Shown here piece by piece: positions 7,802 to 15,943 of a stretch of DNA of 64,000 nt; position 1 is the first letter of the stretch, and each line of letters begins with the position of its first letter. Made by a program: the position numbers and the translations under genes. The DNA comes from an uncultured Hyphomonas sp. (GTDB lineage Bacteria; Pseudomonadota; Alphaproteobacteria; Caulobacterales; Hyphomonadaceae). The stretch covers positions 248,001 to 312,000 of the forward strand of contig NZ_OY776147.1 in assembly GCF_963675305.1 (NCBI RefSeq). The letters run 5' to 3'. The notes below the pieces were generated by a model. That model saw only the letters and a list, made by a program, of their open reading frames with translations, was not told where the DNA came from and ran no database searches.

Positions 7802-8779
7802 ATGAAATCGGTACTGGTCTGCGGCGCGGGCGGCTTCATCGGGGGACATCTGGTCCGCCGTCTCAAGCAGGAAGGCTATTGGGTGCGCGGCGTCGACCTT
7901 AAAATGCACGAGTTCGCCGAGACCGAAGCAGACGATTTTGTCGTCGGGGACCTGCGCGACCAGTCTCTGGTCCGCGAAGTGGTGGACCGCAAGTTCGACG
8001 AGATCTACCAGCTGGCCGCCGACATGGGCGGGGCAGGCTATATCTTCACCGGTGAGAACGATGCCGACGTGATGCACAACTCCGCCACGATCAATCTGAA
8101 CGTTCTGGATGCGGCCCATAAGCGTAACTGCAAGCGCATCTTCTATTCTTCCTCGGCCTGCATGTATCCGGCCTATAACCAGGAAGACCCGGACAATCCG
8201 AACTGCCGCGAAGACAGCGCCTATCCGGCCGCGCCGGACAGCGAATATGGCTGGGAGAAACTGTTCTCCGAACGCCTCTACCTCTCCTACAACCGCAATC
8301 ACGGCATGGAAGCGCGCGTTGCGCGTTACCACAACATCTTCGGGCCGCAGGGCACCTGGGATGGCGGCAAGGAAAAGGCCCCGGCCGCACTCTGCCGCAA
8401 GATCGCCAAGGCAAAATCCGGCGACTCGATCGAGATCTGGGGCGATGGCCAGCAGACCCGCTCGTTCCTCTATGTCGATGAATGCCTGGAAGGCACGATC
8501 CGCCTGACCCGGTCTGACTTCGAAGGGCCGGTGAATGTCGGGTCTGAGGAAATGGTGACCATCAACCAGCTTGCCATGATGATTGCCGACGTTGCCGGCA
8601 AGAAGATCGAGCTGGAGCATATTCCGGGACCGCTGGGCGTGCGTGGCCGCAATTCGGAAAATTCGCTGATCTCTGAAAAGCTTGGCTGGTCGCCGAGCCA
8701 GCCGCTGAAAACCGGCCTCGAAAAAACCTATGACTGGATCGAGCGCCAGGTGCATTCCAATGCACGGGCGATGGCCTGA
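7802..8779 (+). CDS. GDP-mannose 3,5-epimerase
   Basis: A 325-residue extended short-chain dehydrogenase that converts GDP-D-mannose to GDP-L-galactose and GDP-L-gulose. The NAD-binding GAGGFIGG loop is at 8-15. Catalytic residues known from the plant enzyme are all present at a constant 25-residue offset: Cys120 in SSSACMYP, Tyr149 and Lys153 in YGWEKL, Lys192 in KEKAPAA. Other identities (HNIFGPQGTW, WGDGQQTRSF, PGPLGVRGRNS) also match that enzyme closely. The ATG at 7802 follows AGGAG. It opens the polysaccharide locus and probably supplies an L-sugar nucleotide for a surface glycan. Confidence 0.9.
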   Translation: MKSVLVCGAGGFIGGHLVRRLKQEGYWVRGVDLKMHEFAETEADDFVVGDLRDQSLVREVVDRKFDEIYQLAADMGGAGYIFTGENDADVMHNSATINLNVLDAAHKRNCKRIFYSSSACMYPAYNQEDPDNPNCREDSAYPAAPDSEYGWEKLFSERLYLSYNRNHGMEARVARYHNIFGPQGTWDGGKEKAPAALCRKIAKAKSGDSIEIWGDGQQTRSFLYVDECLEGTIRLTRSDFEGPVNVGSEEMVTINQLAMMIADVAGKKIELEHIPGPLGVRGRNSENSLISEKLGWSPSQPLKTGLEKTYDWIERQVHSNARAMA

Positions 8780-8873
8780 ACCAGATTTGAGGGAAGGGGC
8801 CGGCCGGATGGATCAGCCCCGTTCCGCTTCTGACCTCTACCGGCCGCGCTTTCCTGCCGGCTGAAACGGATCG

Positions 8874-9395
8874 ATGACCATGGACCAGATGGCTGCCCAG
8901 CTGATCGGCTTTGCTGCCGACCACCCGCAATGGATTGCGGCGATGGTCTTTGTGCTGGCCTTTTTCGAATTCGTCCCTTTTGTGTGGGTGGCACTGGTCG
9001 GCGTGGCCGCATTGGTCGGGCCGCAGAATGTCAGCCATTTGCTGGCGGTCGTTGCGGCCGCAACGATCGGCGGGGCGCTGGGCGACATCAGCCTTTACCT
9101 GATCGGCCAGAAGAATGCCTGCCGTCTCGGCCGCATCTGGCCGTTCCGCAAACACCCCAGCCTCATCGAAAAGAGCGAAGCCTTCTGCGCCCGCTGGGGC
9201 ATCGGCGCTGTCGTGATCGGACGGTTCTCCGGCCCGGTCCGGGCAGGGGTGCCGGTGGTGGCAGGCGCGCTGAAGATGCCGGCGGTGACCTTTGCGGTCG
9301 CTTCGGTTGTTGCGGCGCTGATTGCGGCAATCGTGTTCCTTGTCCCGGCTGCAGTGGGGGCGGGCACCCTGTTCCATCTGATCGGACTTCGCTGA
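8874..9395 (+). CDS. DedA/SNARE-associated family membrane protein
   Basis: A 173-residue integral membrane protein of the DedA (VTT domain) family, whose members act in lipid-carrier or phospholipid flipping and membrane homeostasis. Seen: hydrophobic N-terminal helices, a FFEFVPF segment, GGALGDISLYLIGQ, and the family signature FSGPVRAGVPVVAGALKM before the last two helices. It is somewhat short, as in many alphaproteobacterial members. The start at 8874 is approximate; an in-frame ATG lies two codons later. It follows the epimerase by 94 bases and may be co-transcribed. A role in recycling undecaprenyl phosphate would fit the locus but is inference. Confidence 0.8.
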   Translation: MTMDQMAAQLIGFAADHPQWIAAMVFVLAFFEFVPFVWVALVGVAALVGPQNVSHLLAVVAAATIGGALGDISLYLIGQKNACRLGRIWPFRKHPSLIEKSEAFCARWGIGAVVIGRFSGPVRAGVPVVAGALKMPAVTFAVASVVAALIAAIVFLVPAAVGAGTLFHLIGLR

Positions 9396-9401
9396 CCGGT
9401 T

Positions 9402-9427
9402 CCTGAAAGATCCTGATAATTTTCAGG
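9402..9427. terminator. Weak bidirectional hairpin between convergent genes
   Basis: CCTGAAA (9402-9408) and TTTCAGG (9421-9427) form a seven-base perfect stem around a 12-base loop between the DedA gene and the opposing deacetylase. The A/T flanks of the stem could serve as short U tracts either way. Termination is plausible, not certain. Confidence 0.35.
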
Positions 9428-10313
9428 CGAGATCGCGGAAGGAGATCAGCTCGATCCCTTTTGCGGCGACTTCCGCTTTGACGGTGTCTGCCTTCAGGGC
9501 GGAAAGCTCGTGCGCCCAGTTATAGCCCCAGTGGAGCTTGTCTGAGGCCGGGTCGTCTTCCCCCGGATGGCACATGAGTTCACAGGTGCCGGTTTGCGGC
9601 ATCGCCGCGATGACTTTCAACAGCGCGTCCGTGTCGAGCTTGCCACCGAAATAGAAACCCGCGAAACGGTCCGTTGTCGGGCCGAAGCCTTTCCCGCCAC
9701 GGCGGCAGAAATGGTTCAGCACCAGCTGCTGGGCCACACGCGAAAGCCCGCCGGGCGAGGCCAGCATATAGGGGCTGACCGGTTCTCGCGGCAGGCGCAT
9801 CGGGGCGATGCCGTGCTTGCGGCCAAGGTCCTGTGCGACCTTGAGAATGCCGGGCAGCATGTGGACGTGCTGATGGCTGTCGAGGTGTGAAATCGCAAGA
9901 CCGGACTCGCGGATGCGGGCGATCTGGGCGTCCAGTTCCAGCCGCACCTCTTCCGGATTGATCAGGCCCCGGAAATAGAGCTTCGCAAACACGGTGATGT
10001 GCTTGTGGAAATGGCCGGTCTCGTCGACGAGGCTGGGGATTTTCGCCGGATCGGTCAGCGGGCGTTCCTCGATCAGGGTGAGGTGGACGCCGATGTCGAG
10101 CGACGGGGTCGCTTTCGCCAATGCGACGGCATGATCGAAGGCCGGCGCGCAGGCCATGATCGAGGTGGAGGTCAGGATACCATTGAGATGCGCATCGGCG
10201 ACGCCATCATTCACCCGTTCGGACAGGCCGAAATCGTCTGCATGCACGATCAGGCGCAGGCCGTCTTTCGCAGCCTTGCCCGGTGTCGGCGTGAGAGAGA
10301 CAGCTTCGGTCAT
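9423..10313 (-). CDS. ChbG/HpnK (YdjC) family carbohydrate deacetylase
   Basis: A 296-residue member of the YdjC/ChbG family, metal-dependent deacetylases of N-acetylated sugars (chito-oligosaccharides for ChbG; HpnK acts on hopanoids). Seen: LIVHADDFGLSERVNDG with the Asp-Asp metal pair, GVHLTLIEERPL, ISHLDSHQHVHMLPG with the metal histidines, and CELMCHPGEDD. It is the last gene of a six-gene minus-strand operon, and its ATG overlaps the stop of the membrane glycosyltransferase (ATGA). In this context it most likely deacetylates a sugar of the lipid-linked glycan. Confidence 0.88.
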   Translation of the reverse strand: MTEAVSLTPTPGKAAKDGLRLIVHADDFGLSERVNDGVADAHLNGILTSTSIMACAPAFDHAVALAKATPSLDIGVHLTLIEERPLTDPAKIPSLVDETGHFHKHITVFAKLYFRGLINPEEVRLELDAQIARIRESGLAISHLDSHQHVHMLPGILKVAQDLGRKHGIAPMRLPREPVSPYMLASPGGLSRVAQQLVLNHFCRRGGKGFGPTTDRFAGFYFGGKLDTDALLKVIAAMPQTGTCELMCHPGEDDPASDKLHWGYNWAHELSALKADTVKAEVAAKGIELISFRDLA

Positions 10314-11890
10314 GGCGCGGCAGGGGCCTCGGCGATTGTCGGGAAGGCATACCAGATTTCGGTGTCGTCACGCGAGTGTATGACAACCGGTTCGCGCCCG
10401 CCGGAACGTTCGCTGGCGCGCTTCATCAGGCGGTCGAAGCGGTCGTCCAGCCAGCGCGGCTGGTATTTCGATGTGCGCAGGATATAGACCGTCGGCGTTT
10501 CGCCATAGGTCGGGCCGTAGCCCCACGGCCAGTTGCGGGTGGAGGCCACATAGTCCGGATCGAAATAGGGGATCTGGAAGCGGACCGTGTCCGGATCGTT
10601 TTCCGGGAAGAGCAGCGTGTCGCCCCAGGGATAGAGTTCCACAGTCGTCAGCCCGTCTTCCTGGATCCCGTTCATATAGGCTTCCAGCACGGCGCGGTCT
10701 TCGGCGGTGAAGTAGGGGACATCGTCGGCGATCACCATGCCGTCGACATTCAGCTCCTGAAGGTAACCTTTCGGGCCTTCGATCCGGCCGGTCTTCAGGA
10801 AGAAGAGGCCTGCCACGGCGACGAGGGCAAGCGAGGCGCCGAGCGAAATCAGCGTCTTGCCGGGATAACGCAGGCGCACCTGTTTGACGACAATCTCGAT
10901 CAGGGCGAGGGCGGCGAGCAGATAGGCGAAATCGTTGAACACGTCATACCATTGCTCCTCGCGCACGCGGCTCATCAGCCAGGCACCAACAGCGAAAGCT
11001 GTGAGGTGCGCAACCGGCACCTTGCGCCAGACGGCCAGCGCCCAGATCGCGAAGATCGATGCGAGGCCCACGCCATGCCAGCCGCCGAATTCCAGGGTGC
11101 CCTTATTGGCCGATGTCGTCTCCGACATGCGGTAGGCGAGGTCATGCTCGAAGGCGGCCCAATGGGTGAAGATGTAGAGCGCCTGCGCGGCCCAGGCGGC
11201 AACGCCGATGCCGATCACGATCATGCCGGTGCGGTTCGGCCAGTTCTTCCACAGCTTGCCGGCGAAGATGGCGTAGAAGAAGACCGGCGCGCCCATCAGC
11301 ATGGCGTTCGGGTGGATTACGGCAGACCCGCCAAGCAGGCCAAGGGCCACCCAGTGGCGCTGGTTCTGTACCAGTAGCAAGGCTGCGCAGATGATCGCGA
11401 ACATGATCGCTTCCATCCGGGCATTGTTGGCCATGGACACGAAATGCCCGTTCAGCAGGAAAGCGCCAATCAGGATCAGGCTGACCGCGGCGATCTTGCG
11501 GGTGCGCATGGCCGTCGCCAGAAGGCCGAAGCCGGCGAGCGTCGCGACAAGGGAGACTGCACGGGCGATCTCCAGCGAAAAGCCGGTGACCTTGAAGATC
11601 AGCCCCAGGATGAGGGGATAGCCATAAGGCAGCAGAAGAAGCGGGCGGTCCGGGTCGATCTCCGGTGCGATGAAATCGTTCCATCGTTCAAACCCGCGTG
11701 CCTGCCAGAGGAAATAGGCTTCGTCGCCCCATGGGGCGGGCAGGGTCAGGCCGGCGGCCATGTGAACGGCGATCATCAGGATGCCAACGAGGGCCACACC
11801 CGCGAGGAAGAGGCCTGCGCGCAATGTCCAGCTGTCGTCCCCGCCGCGCAGGAAGCGCACGAGCTTCTGAAGTGTCTGAGCAGCGTCCAT
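10310..11890 (-). CDS. GT-C type membrane glycosyltransferase
   Basis: A 526-residue polytopic membrane protein in the dolichyl-phosphate-mannose mannosyltransferase-like/ArnT superfamily (GT39/GT83-like). After the first membrane helix an extracytoplasmic loop holds PWGDEAYFLWQARGF, with the acidic pair typical of GT-C active sites. About ten further hydrophobic segments follow, then a soluble C-terminal domain of about 130 residues that would lie in the periplasm. Such enzymes take sugars from polyprenyl-phosphate donors. The GT2 two genes upstream looks like a maker of such donors, so the pair may work in sequence. Confidence 0.78.
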   Translation of the reverse strand: MDAAQTLQKLVRFLRGGDDSWTLRAGLFLAGVALVGILMIAVHMAAGLTLPAPWGDEAYFLWQARGFERWNDFIAPEIDPDRPLLLLPYGYPLILGLIFKVTGFSLEIARAVSLVATLAGFGLLATAMRTRKIAAVSLILIGAFLLNGHFVSMANNARMEAIMFAIICAALLLVQNQRHWVALGLLGGSAVIHPNAMLMGAPVFFYAIFAGKLWKNWPNRTGMIVIGIGVAAWAAQALYIFTHWAAFEHDLAYRMSETTSANKGTLEFGGWHGVGLASIFAIWALAVWRKVPVAHLTAFAVGAWLMSRVREEQWYDVFNDFAYLLAALALIEIVVKQVRLRYPGKTLISLGASLALVAVAGLFFLKTGRIEGPKGYLQELNVDGMVIADDVPYFTAEDRAVLEAYMNGIQEDGLTTVELYPWGDTLLFPENDPDTVRFQIPYFDPDYVASTRNWPWGYGPTYGETPTVYILRTSKYQPRWLDDRFDRLMKRASERSGGREPVVIHSRDDTEIWYAFPTIAEAPAAP

Positions 11891-11927
11891 GCGCCTGGCT
11901 CCTCCAAACTTGCCGCTGTTGAGACGG

Positions 11928-13151
11928 CTACATTCTCTGATCGAGATTCTTTTCGGTTTCGACGTGCGCGAAGTTCGGGATCACCGAGGCGATGGTTTCC
12001 ACCACATCGGCTTTCTGCACCTTGCCGGACGTGTCGCTGACAAGCGCATCCAGCCGGTCGATGAAGTCCGGGCCGATCTTCGCCTTGGCGTGACGGATGG
12101 CCAGCACGCTCTCCATGCCGATTTCGTGCGACGTCTCATCGGCGCCGACGAATTCCTCATAGGGCTTTTCGCCCGAGGTATCGAGCGGAGTGAGGAGGAG
12201 GGGCCATTTGCCCTGCTTGCGCAGCGAGGCCACTTCGTGGCGGGCTTCGGCTTCGTCCTCGAACGGGACGGCTTCAAAACCTGTGAGTTTCAGGACGTCT
12301 GCCGCAATGGCTTCCAGAAGGCGCAGTTCCTTCTCCGGGTCGAGGCGCGGGATGATGATCTCGTCCTGTCCGCCGAGGAGGGAGGCGAGGAGGCAGATCT
12401 CGCCCGCTTCGGCACGGGTCACGAAATAACGGCGCGTACCGCGCGGCGCGGCCAGCGGCTGGCCAAGCTCGATCCGGCGCAGCCAGGCCTGTGGCAGGCT
12501 GCCATTGGAGAAGAGGACGTTGGCGAAGCGGGCAGACGACACATTCATGCCGGCGGTCGGACTCGCGCTGAACAGCACGTCTTCCATCAGGCGTTTGGTG
12601 GCGCCCATCAGGCTGGTCGGGTTGGCGGCCTTGTCGGTGGAAACGCCGAAGAAGCGTGTGGTGCCGCCGCGCGCCGCAATCCAGGACTTGAACCGCGCCT
12701 GGCGCACGACATTCGTGTCCAGCATCTGCAGGAGGGAATAGATGTCCTTCTCGGAGCGCACATGTTTCAGCGCCGCGAAGTTCATCACGATGTCGTAGGG
12801 GTCTTCGGAATTGATCAGACGTTCCGTGACCGGGGCGCCGAAATTGATCGGCCACATGCGCAGGTCGAGGCCCGCCGGAAGGTCCATGCCGGAGCGCAGG
12901 TCCCGCACGAGTTCCGCGAGGTAGTTTTCCGAATGGTCGATGACGTGAATGGCAGCTGGTTCGAAGCGGATCAGGGCACGGAGCGTGGCCGAGCCGATGG
13001 AGCCGCCGCCGCCGACGATCAGGACACGCTTGCCGGTTACAGTGTCGCGGATGCGGGCTTCATTGGCTGCAATGTCGCCTTCGAAGAAGGAGCGCGTGCG
13101 CGCGACGACATGCTGGTCGAACCGGTCGGGGGAGAGATCGCTCATGCTCAC
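11928..13151 (-). CDS. CapD/FlaA1-like nucleotide-sugar 4,6-dehydratase family SDR
   Basis: A 407-residue soluble protein of the Polysacc_synt_2 family. NAD is bound by VGGGGSIGS (46-54). The catalytic region reads STDKAANP (171-178) with LMGATKR (181-187), that is a Ser/Thr-Met-Lys triad where methionine replaces the usual tyrosine, as known for WbpM/FlaA1-type UDP-GlcNAc dehydratases. It lacks the N-terminal membrane part of WbpM. The C-terminal 100 residues are less familiar. It follows the GT2 with a four-base overlap, then 37 bases to the GT-C gene. The likely product is a 6-deoxy-4-keto-hexosamine nucleotide; the exact sugar is unknown. Confidence 0.82.
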   Translation of the reverse strand: MSMSDLSPDRFDQHVVARTRSFFEGDIAANEARIRDTVTGKRVLIVGGGGSIGSATLRALIRFEPAAIHVIDHSENYLAELVRDLRSGMDLPAGLDLRMWPINFGAPVTERLINSEDPYDIVMNFAALKHVRSEKDIYSLLQMLDTNVVRQARFKSWIAARGGTTRFFGVSTDKAANPTSLMGATKRLMEDVLFSASPTAGMNVSSARFANVLFSNGSLPQAWLRRIELGQPLAAPRGTRRYFVTRAEAGEICLLASLLGGQDEIIIPRLDPEKELRLLEAIAADVLKLTGFEAVPFEDEAEARHEVASLRKQGKWPLLLTPLDTSGEKPYEEFVGADETSHEIGMESVLAIRHAKAKIGPDFIDRLDALVSDTSGKVQKADVVETIASVIPNFAHVETEKNLDQRM

Positions 13152-14131
13152 GATACGGTCTCCTTGCGGGCCCCGGCGTCAGCGTCTGCATTGGCGCCGA
13201 ACTTGTCGCCAACCAGGTAACGCGGACGGTTTTTTACTTCGTCGAAGATCAGGCCGACATATTCGCCAAGCACGCCGAGGAAGAAGAGGTTCATCGACAG
13301 GCCGAAGGCGCCGAGCGCGAACAGCGACGCCCAGCCGGGTACGACGATGTCTTCGAAGAAGAGGTAGACGGTGAGGTAGTAAGCGCCGGAGAGGGCGCTG
13401 AAGGTGGCGAAGATCAGGCCAAGCCAGATGCAGACACGCAGAGGCAGTTTGGAGAAGGAAAAGATGCCATTCGTCGCAAACAGGATGAGCGCGGCGAGGG
13501 AATAGTTCGACCGCCCTGCAAACCGTTTCTCCGGCACGAATTCGACATAGGAGATACGATAGCCGACCCAGGTGACAAGACCGCGGAAGAAGGGGTTGTG
13601 CTCGCGGAACTGGGTGCGGAACACATCGGCCACCTTGCGGGACAGGAGGCGGAAGTCGGCCGACCCGGCGTTCAGGTCGATCCCGGTCATGCGTTCGAAT
13701 ACGCCATAGAACATGCGCGAGGTAACCCGCTTGCCGAAGGAAATCTTCTGGTCGTCATGGCGGAGCGTCTGGACGATCTCGGAGCCGCCGCGCCATTCCT
13801 CGATCAGTTTCGGGATCAGCGATGGCGGGTGCTGCATGTCGCTGTCCAGCATGATGACGGCGTCGCCGCGCGTCTCGTCAATCCCGGCAATCAGGGCAGC
13901 CTGGTGGCCGAAGCGGCGGGACATGACCAGCACCGTGACGTTGTCTGTCTTCTCGGCGATGCCCTGCAGGATTTCCGCACTGCGGTCCGGCGGGGACGGG
14001 TCAACGACATAGATGTAGCGGAATTTGTACTCGCCATAGAGCGGCTGGGTCGCTTCGACCAGCGCCTTGTGGAAGGTTTCGATGGCCGCTTCCTCTCGGA
14101 AGACCGGGCAGACGACATCAATACTCAACAT
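13148..14131 (-). CDS. GT2 glycosyltransferase (GtrB/ArnC-like)
   Basis: A 327-residue membrane-anchored GT-A fold enzyme. Residues 1-220 form the catalytic domain: DVVCPVFREE at the start, a VVDPSPPDRS segment, and the metal-site motif MLDSDMQHPP. Two hydrophobic helices follow (around LPLRVCIWLGLIFATF and GLSMNLFFLGVLGEYVGLI), the topology of GtrB/DPM1-type enzymes that load a sugar onto undecaprenyl phosphate. Its ATG lies just inside the end of the preceding SDR gene (overlap of seven bases). It probably makes the lipid-linked donor for the GT-C enzyme downstream. Confidence 0.85.
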   Translation of the reverse strand: MLSIDVVCPVFREEAAIETFHKALVEATQPLYGEYKFRYIYVVDPSPPDRSAEILQGIAEKTDNVTVLVMSRRFGHQAALIAGIDETRGDAVIMLDSDMQHPPSLIPKLIEEWRGGSEIVQTLRHDDQKISFGKRVTSRMFYGVFERMTGIDLNAGSADFRLLSRKVADVFRTQFREHNPFFRGLVTWVGYRISYVEFVPEKRFAGRSNYSLAALILFATNGIFSFSKLPLRVCIWLGLIFATFSALSGAYYLTVYLFFEDIVVPGWASLFALGAFGLSMNLFFLGVLGEYVGLIFDEVKNRPRYLVGDKFGANADADAGARKETVS

Positions 14132-15015
14132 GGGCTTAGGGCCTCGATCACCGATTTCATACCGTTTTCAAATTCGACCTGAGGACGCCAGCCTGTGGCA
14201 GCCGTCAGGGCGGAGATGTCTGCAACGACATCCATGACTTCATTTTCGCGGCGCTCGCCGCGGTCCGAATAGGGCTTGTCCGTGCCGGCCGCCTTCAGGC
14301 AGGCCGCGATTACGTCGCCCACAGAATGGGACTTGCCGGAGCCGACATTGAACGTGCCGCCGCCGGACATGCCGATTGTACTGATCATCGCGTCCACCAC
14401 ATCGTCCACATGGACGAAATCCCGGCGCGGGGCGAGGTCCGCCACGACAATTTCCTTCACCGACGCGTCGACTGCCTGTCGGGCAATCGTCGGTATCAGG
14501 AAGGAGTCCTTCTGGCCGGGACCGAAGGCGTTGAAGAGGCGCAGCACGGTCACGTCCAGGCCAAAATTTTTCGCGAAGAAACGGCAGGCGTCCTCCGCCG
14601 CAAGCTTCGACCAGGCATAGGGATTGGCCGGAGCAGGCGGGAAGTCTTCCGACACAGGCACCGGGGCGCCGGCGCCATAGACGAACGTGCTGATGAAAGT
14701 CATCGGCACGCCCGCTTTGCGGCACTGGTCCAGCACGCGCACGGTGCCGTGCGTGTTCACAAGATGATAGGTGGCAGGATCATTCCAGCTGTCCGGCACG
14801 AAGGAGAGTGCGCCCAGATGGAAGACATGGCCGGCGCCGTCCAGCGGCAGCTCGCCGGACAGCAGGTCGCCGCCGGTGGAGCGGGAGAAGCCTTTCACCT
14901 CAACGCCCGATGCCTGCAGGCGCGCCGTCAGACGGCGTCCCACAAAACCGGTTTCCCCGGTCACAACAATGCGGCCGGGGAGGGGGTGTTTCGCGATCGG
15001 GTCAGTTGCCGGCAC
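14125..15015 (-). CDS. NAD-dependent epimerase/dehydratase (extended SDR)
   Basis: A 296-residue Rossmann enzyme of nucleotide-sugar metabolism. The GTG at 15015 is chosen because it begins one base after the upstream stop codon, fitting translational coupling; the longer frame only reads back through the preceding gene. Seen: TGETGFVGRRL for NAD, STFVYG, the YAWSKLAAED Tyr-Lys pair, LRLFNAFGPGQ, and RRDFVHVDDVVDAM. The reaction (4-reduction, 4-epimerisation or dehydration) cannot be told from sequence. It lies between the nucleotidyltransferase and the GT2 in one operon. Confidence 0.82.
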   Translation of the reverse strand: MPATDPIAKHPLPGRIVVTGETGFVGRRLTARLQASGVEVKGFSRSTGGDLLSGELPLDGAGHVFHLGALSFVPDSWNDPATYHLVNTHGTVRVLDQCRKAGVPMTFISTFVYGAGAPVPVSEDFPPAPANPYAWSKLAAEDACRFFAKNFGLDVTVLRLFNAFGPGQKDSFLIPTIARQAVDASVKEIVVADLAPRRDFVHVDDVVDAMISTIGMSGGGTFNVGSGKSHSVGDVIAACLKAAGTDKPYSDRGERRENEVMDVVADISALTAATGWRPQVEFENGMKSVIEALSPC

Positions 15016-15016
15016 G

Positions 15017-15736
15017 TCAGAGTCCCAGCTTTTCGCTGAGCTCCGGCCATTCGTCGACGGCGCGGAAATAGTCATCCGGCCGGCCGATATCGAGCCAGTA
15101 GCCTTCATGCGTCTGGACGCTGACATCGCGCTTTTCGTCCAGGAAGCGGAGCATCAGCTGGTCAAAGCCGTAAGCCTGGTCTTCCGGGATGAAGTCCAGC
15201 ACGCGGCGGCTGAGGCAGTAGACGCCCATCGAGACGAGGTAGGGCGTGCGCGGCTTCTCGGTGAAGGAGACCAGATGGTCCGCCTCACAGCCAAGCACAC
15301 CATAGTCGATCAGCTGTTCGCGCTTGGACGCGGCGATGGTGAAAAGGCGGTCTTCGTCGGCATGGTTGGCGAAGAAGTCGCCGAAATCGAGGTCGCAGAG
15401 AATGTCGCCATTCATGACGATGAAATTCTCCGGCAAATCCTTCATCAGGTGAAGCGGACCCATGGTGCCGAGCGGCTTGGTCTCCAGTGAGTATTCGATG
15501 CTGACGCCCAGCTGGCTGCCATCGCCGAAATAGGCGCGCAGGATGTCGGCCTGGTGGTTCACCGCCAGGATGATGCGGCTGAAGCCTTTGCGGGCCAGCT
15601 GCTTGATGATCACCTCAAGAATGGGAGACTCGCCCACCGGCATCAGGGGTTTGGGCAGCACGACCGTATATGGACGCAGCCGCGATCCAAGGCCCCCCGC
15701 CAGAATGACGGCTGTGCGGCCGGTGTCGTTGCTCAT
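15017..15736 (-). CDS. Sugar-1-phosphate nucleotidyltransferase
   Basis: A 239-residue NTP_transferase (PF00483) that activates a sugar 1-phosphate to an NDP-sugar. Seen: AVILAGGLGSRLRP with the nucleotide loop, the LPKPLMPVG lysine motif, a PLGTMGPL segment, VMNGDILCDLDF with the metal aspartate, and YWLDIGRPDDY at the C-terminus. It lacks the left-handed beta-helix of GlmU and is a minimal RmlA/HddC-like enzyme. As first gene of the minus-strand operon it follows a sigma-54-like promoter. It probably feeds the SDR that follows it immediately. Confidence 0.88.
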   Translation of the reverse strand: MSNDTGRTAVILAGGLGSRLRPYTVVLPKPLMPVGESPILEVIIKQLARKGFSRIILAVNHQADILRAYFGDGSQLGVSIEYSLETKPLGTMGPLHLMKDLPENFIVMNGDILCDLDFGDFFANHADEDRLFTIAASKREQLIDYGVLGCEADHLVSFTEKPRTPYLVSMGVYCLSRRVLDFIPEDQAYGFDQLMLRFLDEKRDVSVQTHEGYWLDIGRPDDYFRAVDEWPELSEKLGL

Positions 15737-15799
15737 ATGAATACTCCTGTCCCCAGTCTGTGCAGCGCGTGGCGTCTGTTCGGATTACCCCAAGAAGGC

Positions 15800-15815
15800 T
15801 GCAATAACCTTGCCA
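15800..15815 (-). promoter_or_regulatory. Sigma-54-like promoter of the six-gene glycan operon
   Basis: On the minus strand TGGCAAGGTTATTGCA matches TGGCACG-N4-TTGCA with a single mismatch and has the obligatory ten bases between GG and GC. A start near 15789 leaves a leader of about 53 bases before the ATG at 15736. This is one of the two best sigma-54 matches in the window. Confidence 0.65.
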
Positions 15816-15913
15816 TTTAAACAGGAAATTTCGCTCGCGTCTGGTGTAAATCGGAACACTTTCCGGGCGAGTGGGCGAAAGGCCGGTGGTCCCGCCGGGA
15901 GATTCCGGTCGAC

Positions 15914-15929
15914 TGGCATGCCTGATGCA
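15914..15929 (+). promoter_or_regulatory. Possible sigma-54-like promoter before the acyltransferase
   Basis: TGGCATGCCTGATGCA has the GG-N10-GC spacing and two mismatches to consensus. Against it, transcription would start only about four bases before the annotated ATG at 15944, leaving no room for a ribosome-binding site unless translation begins further in. Confidence 0.35.
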
Positions 15930-15943
15930 GAAATTCCAGAGTC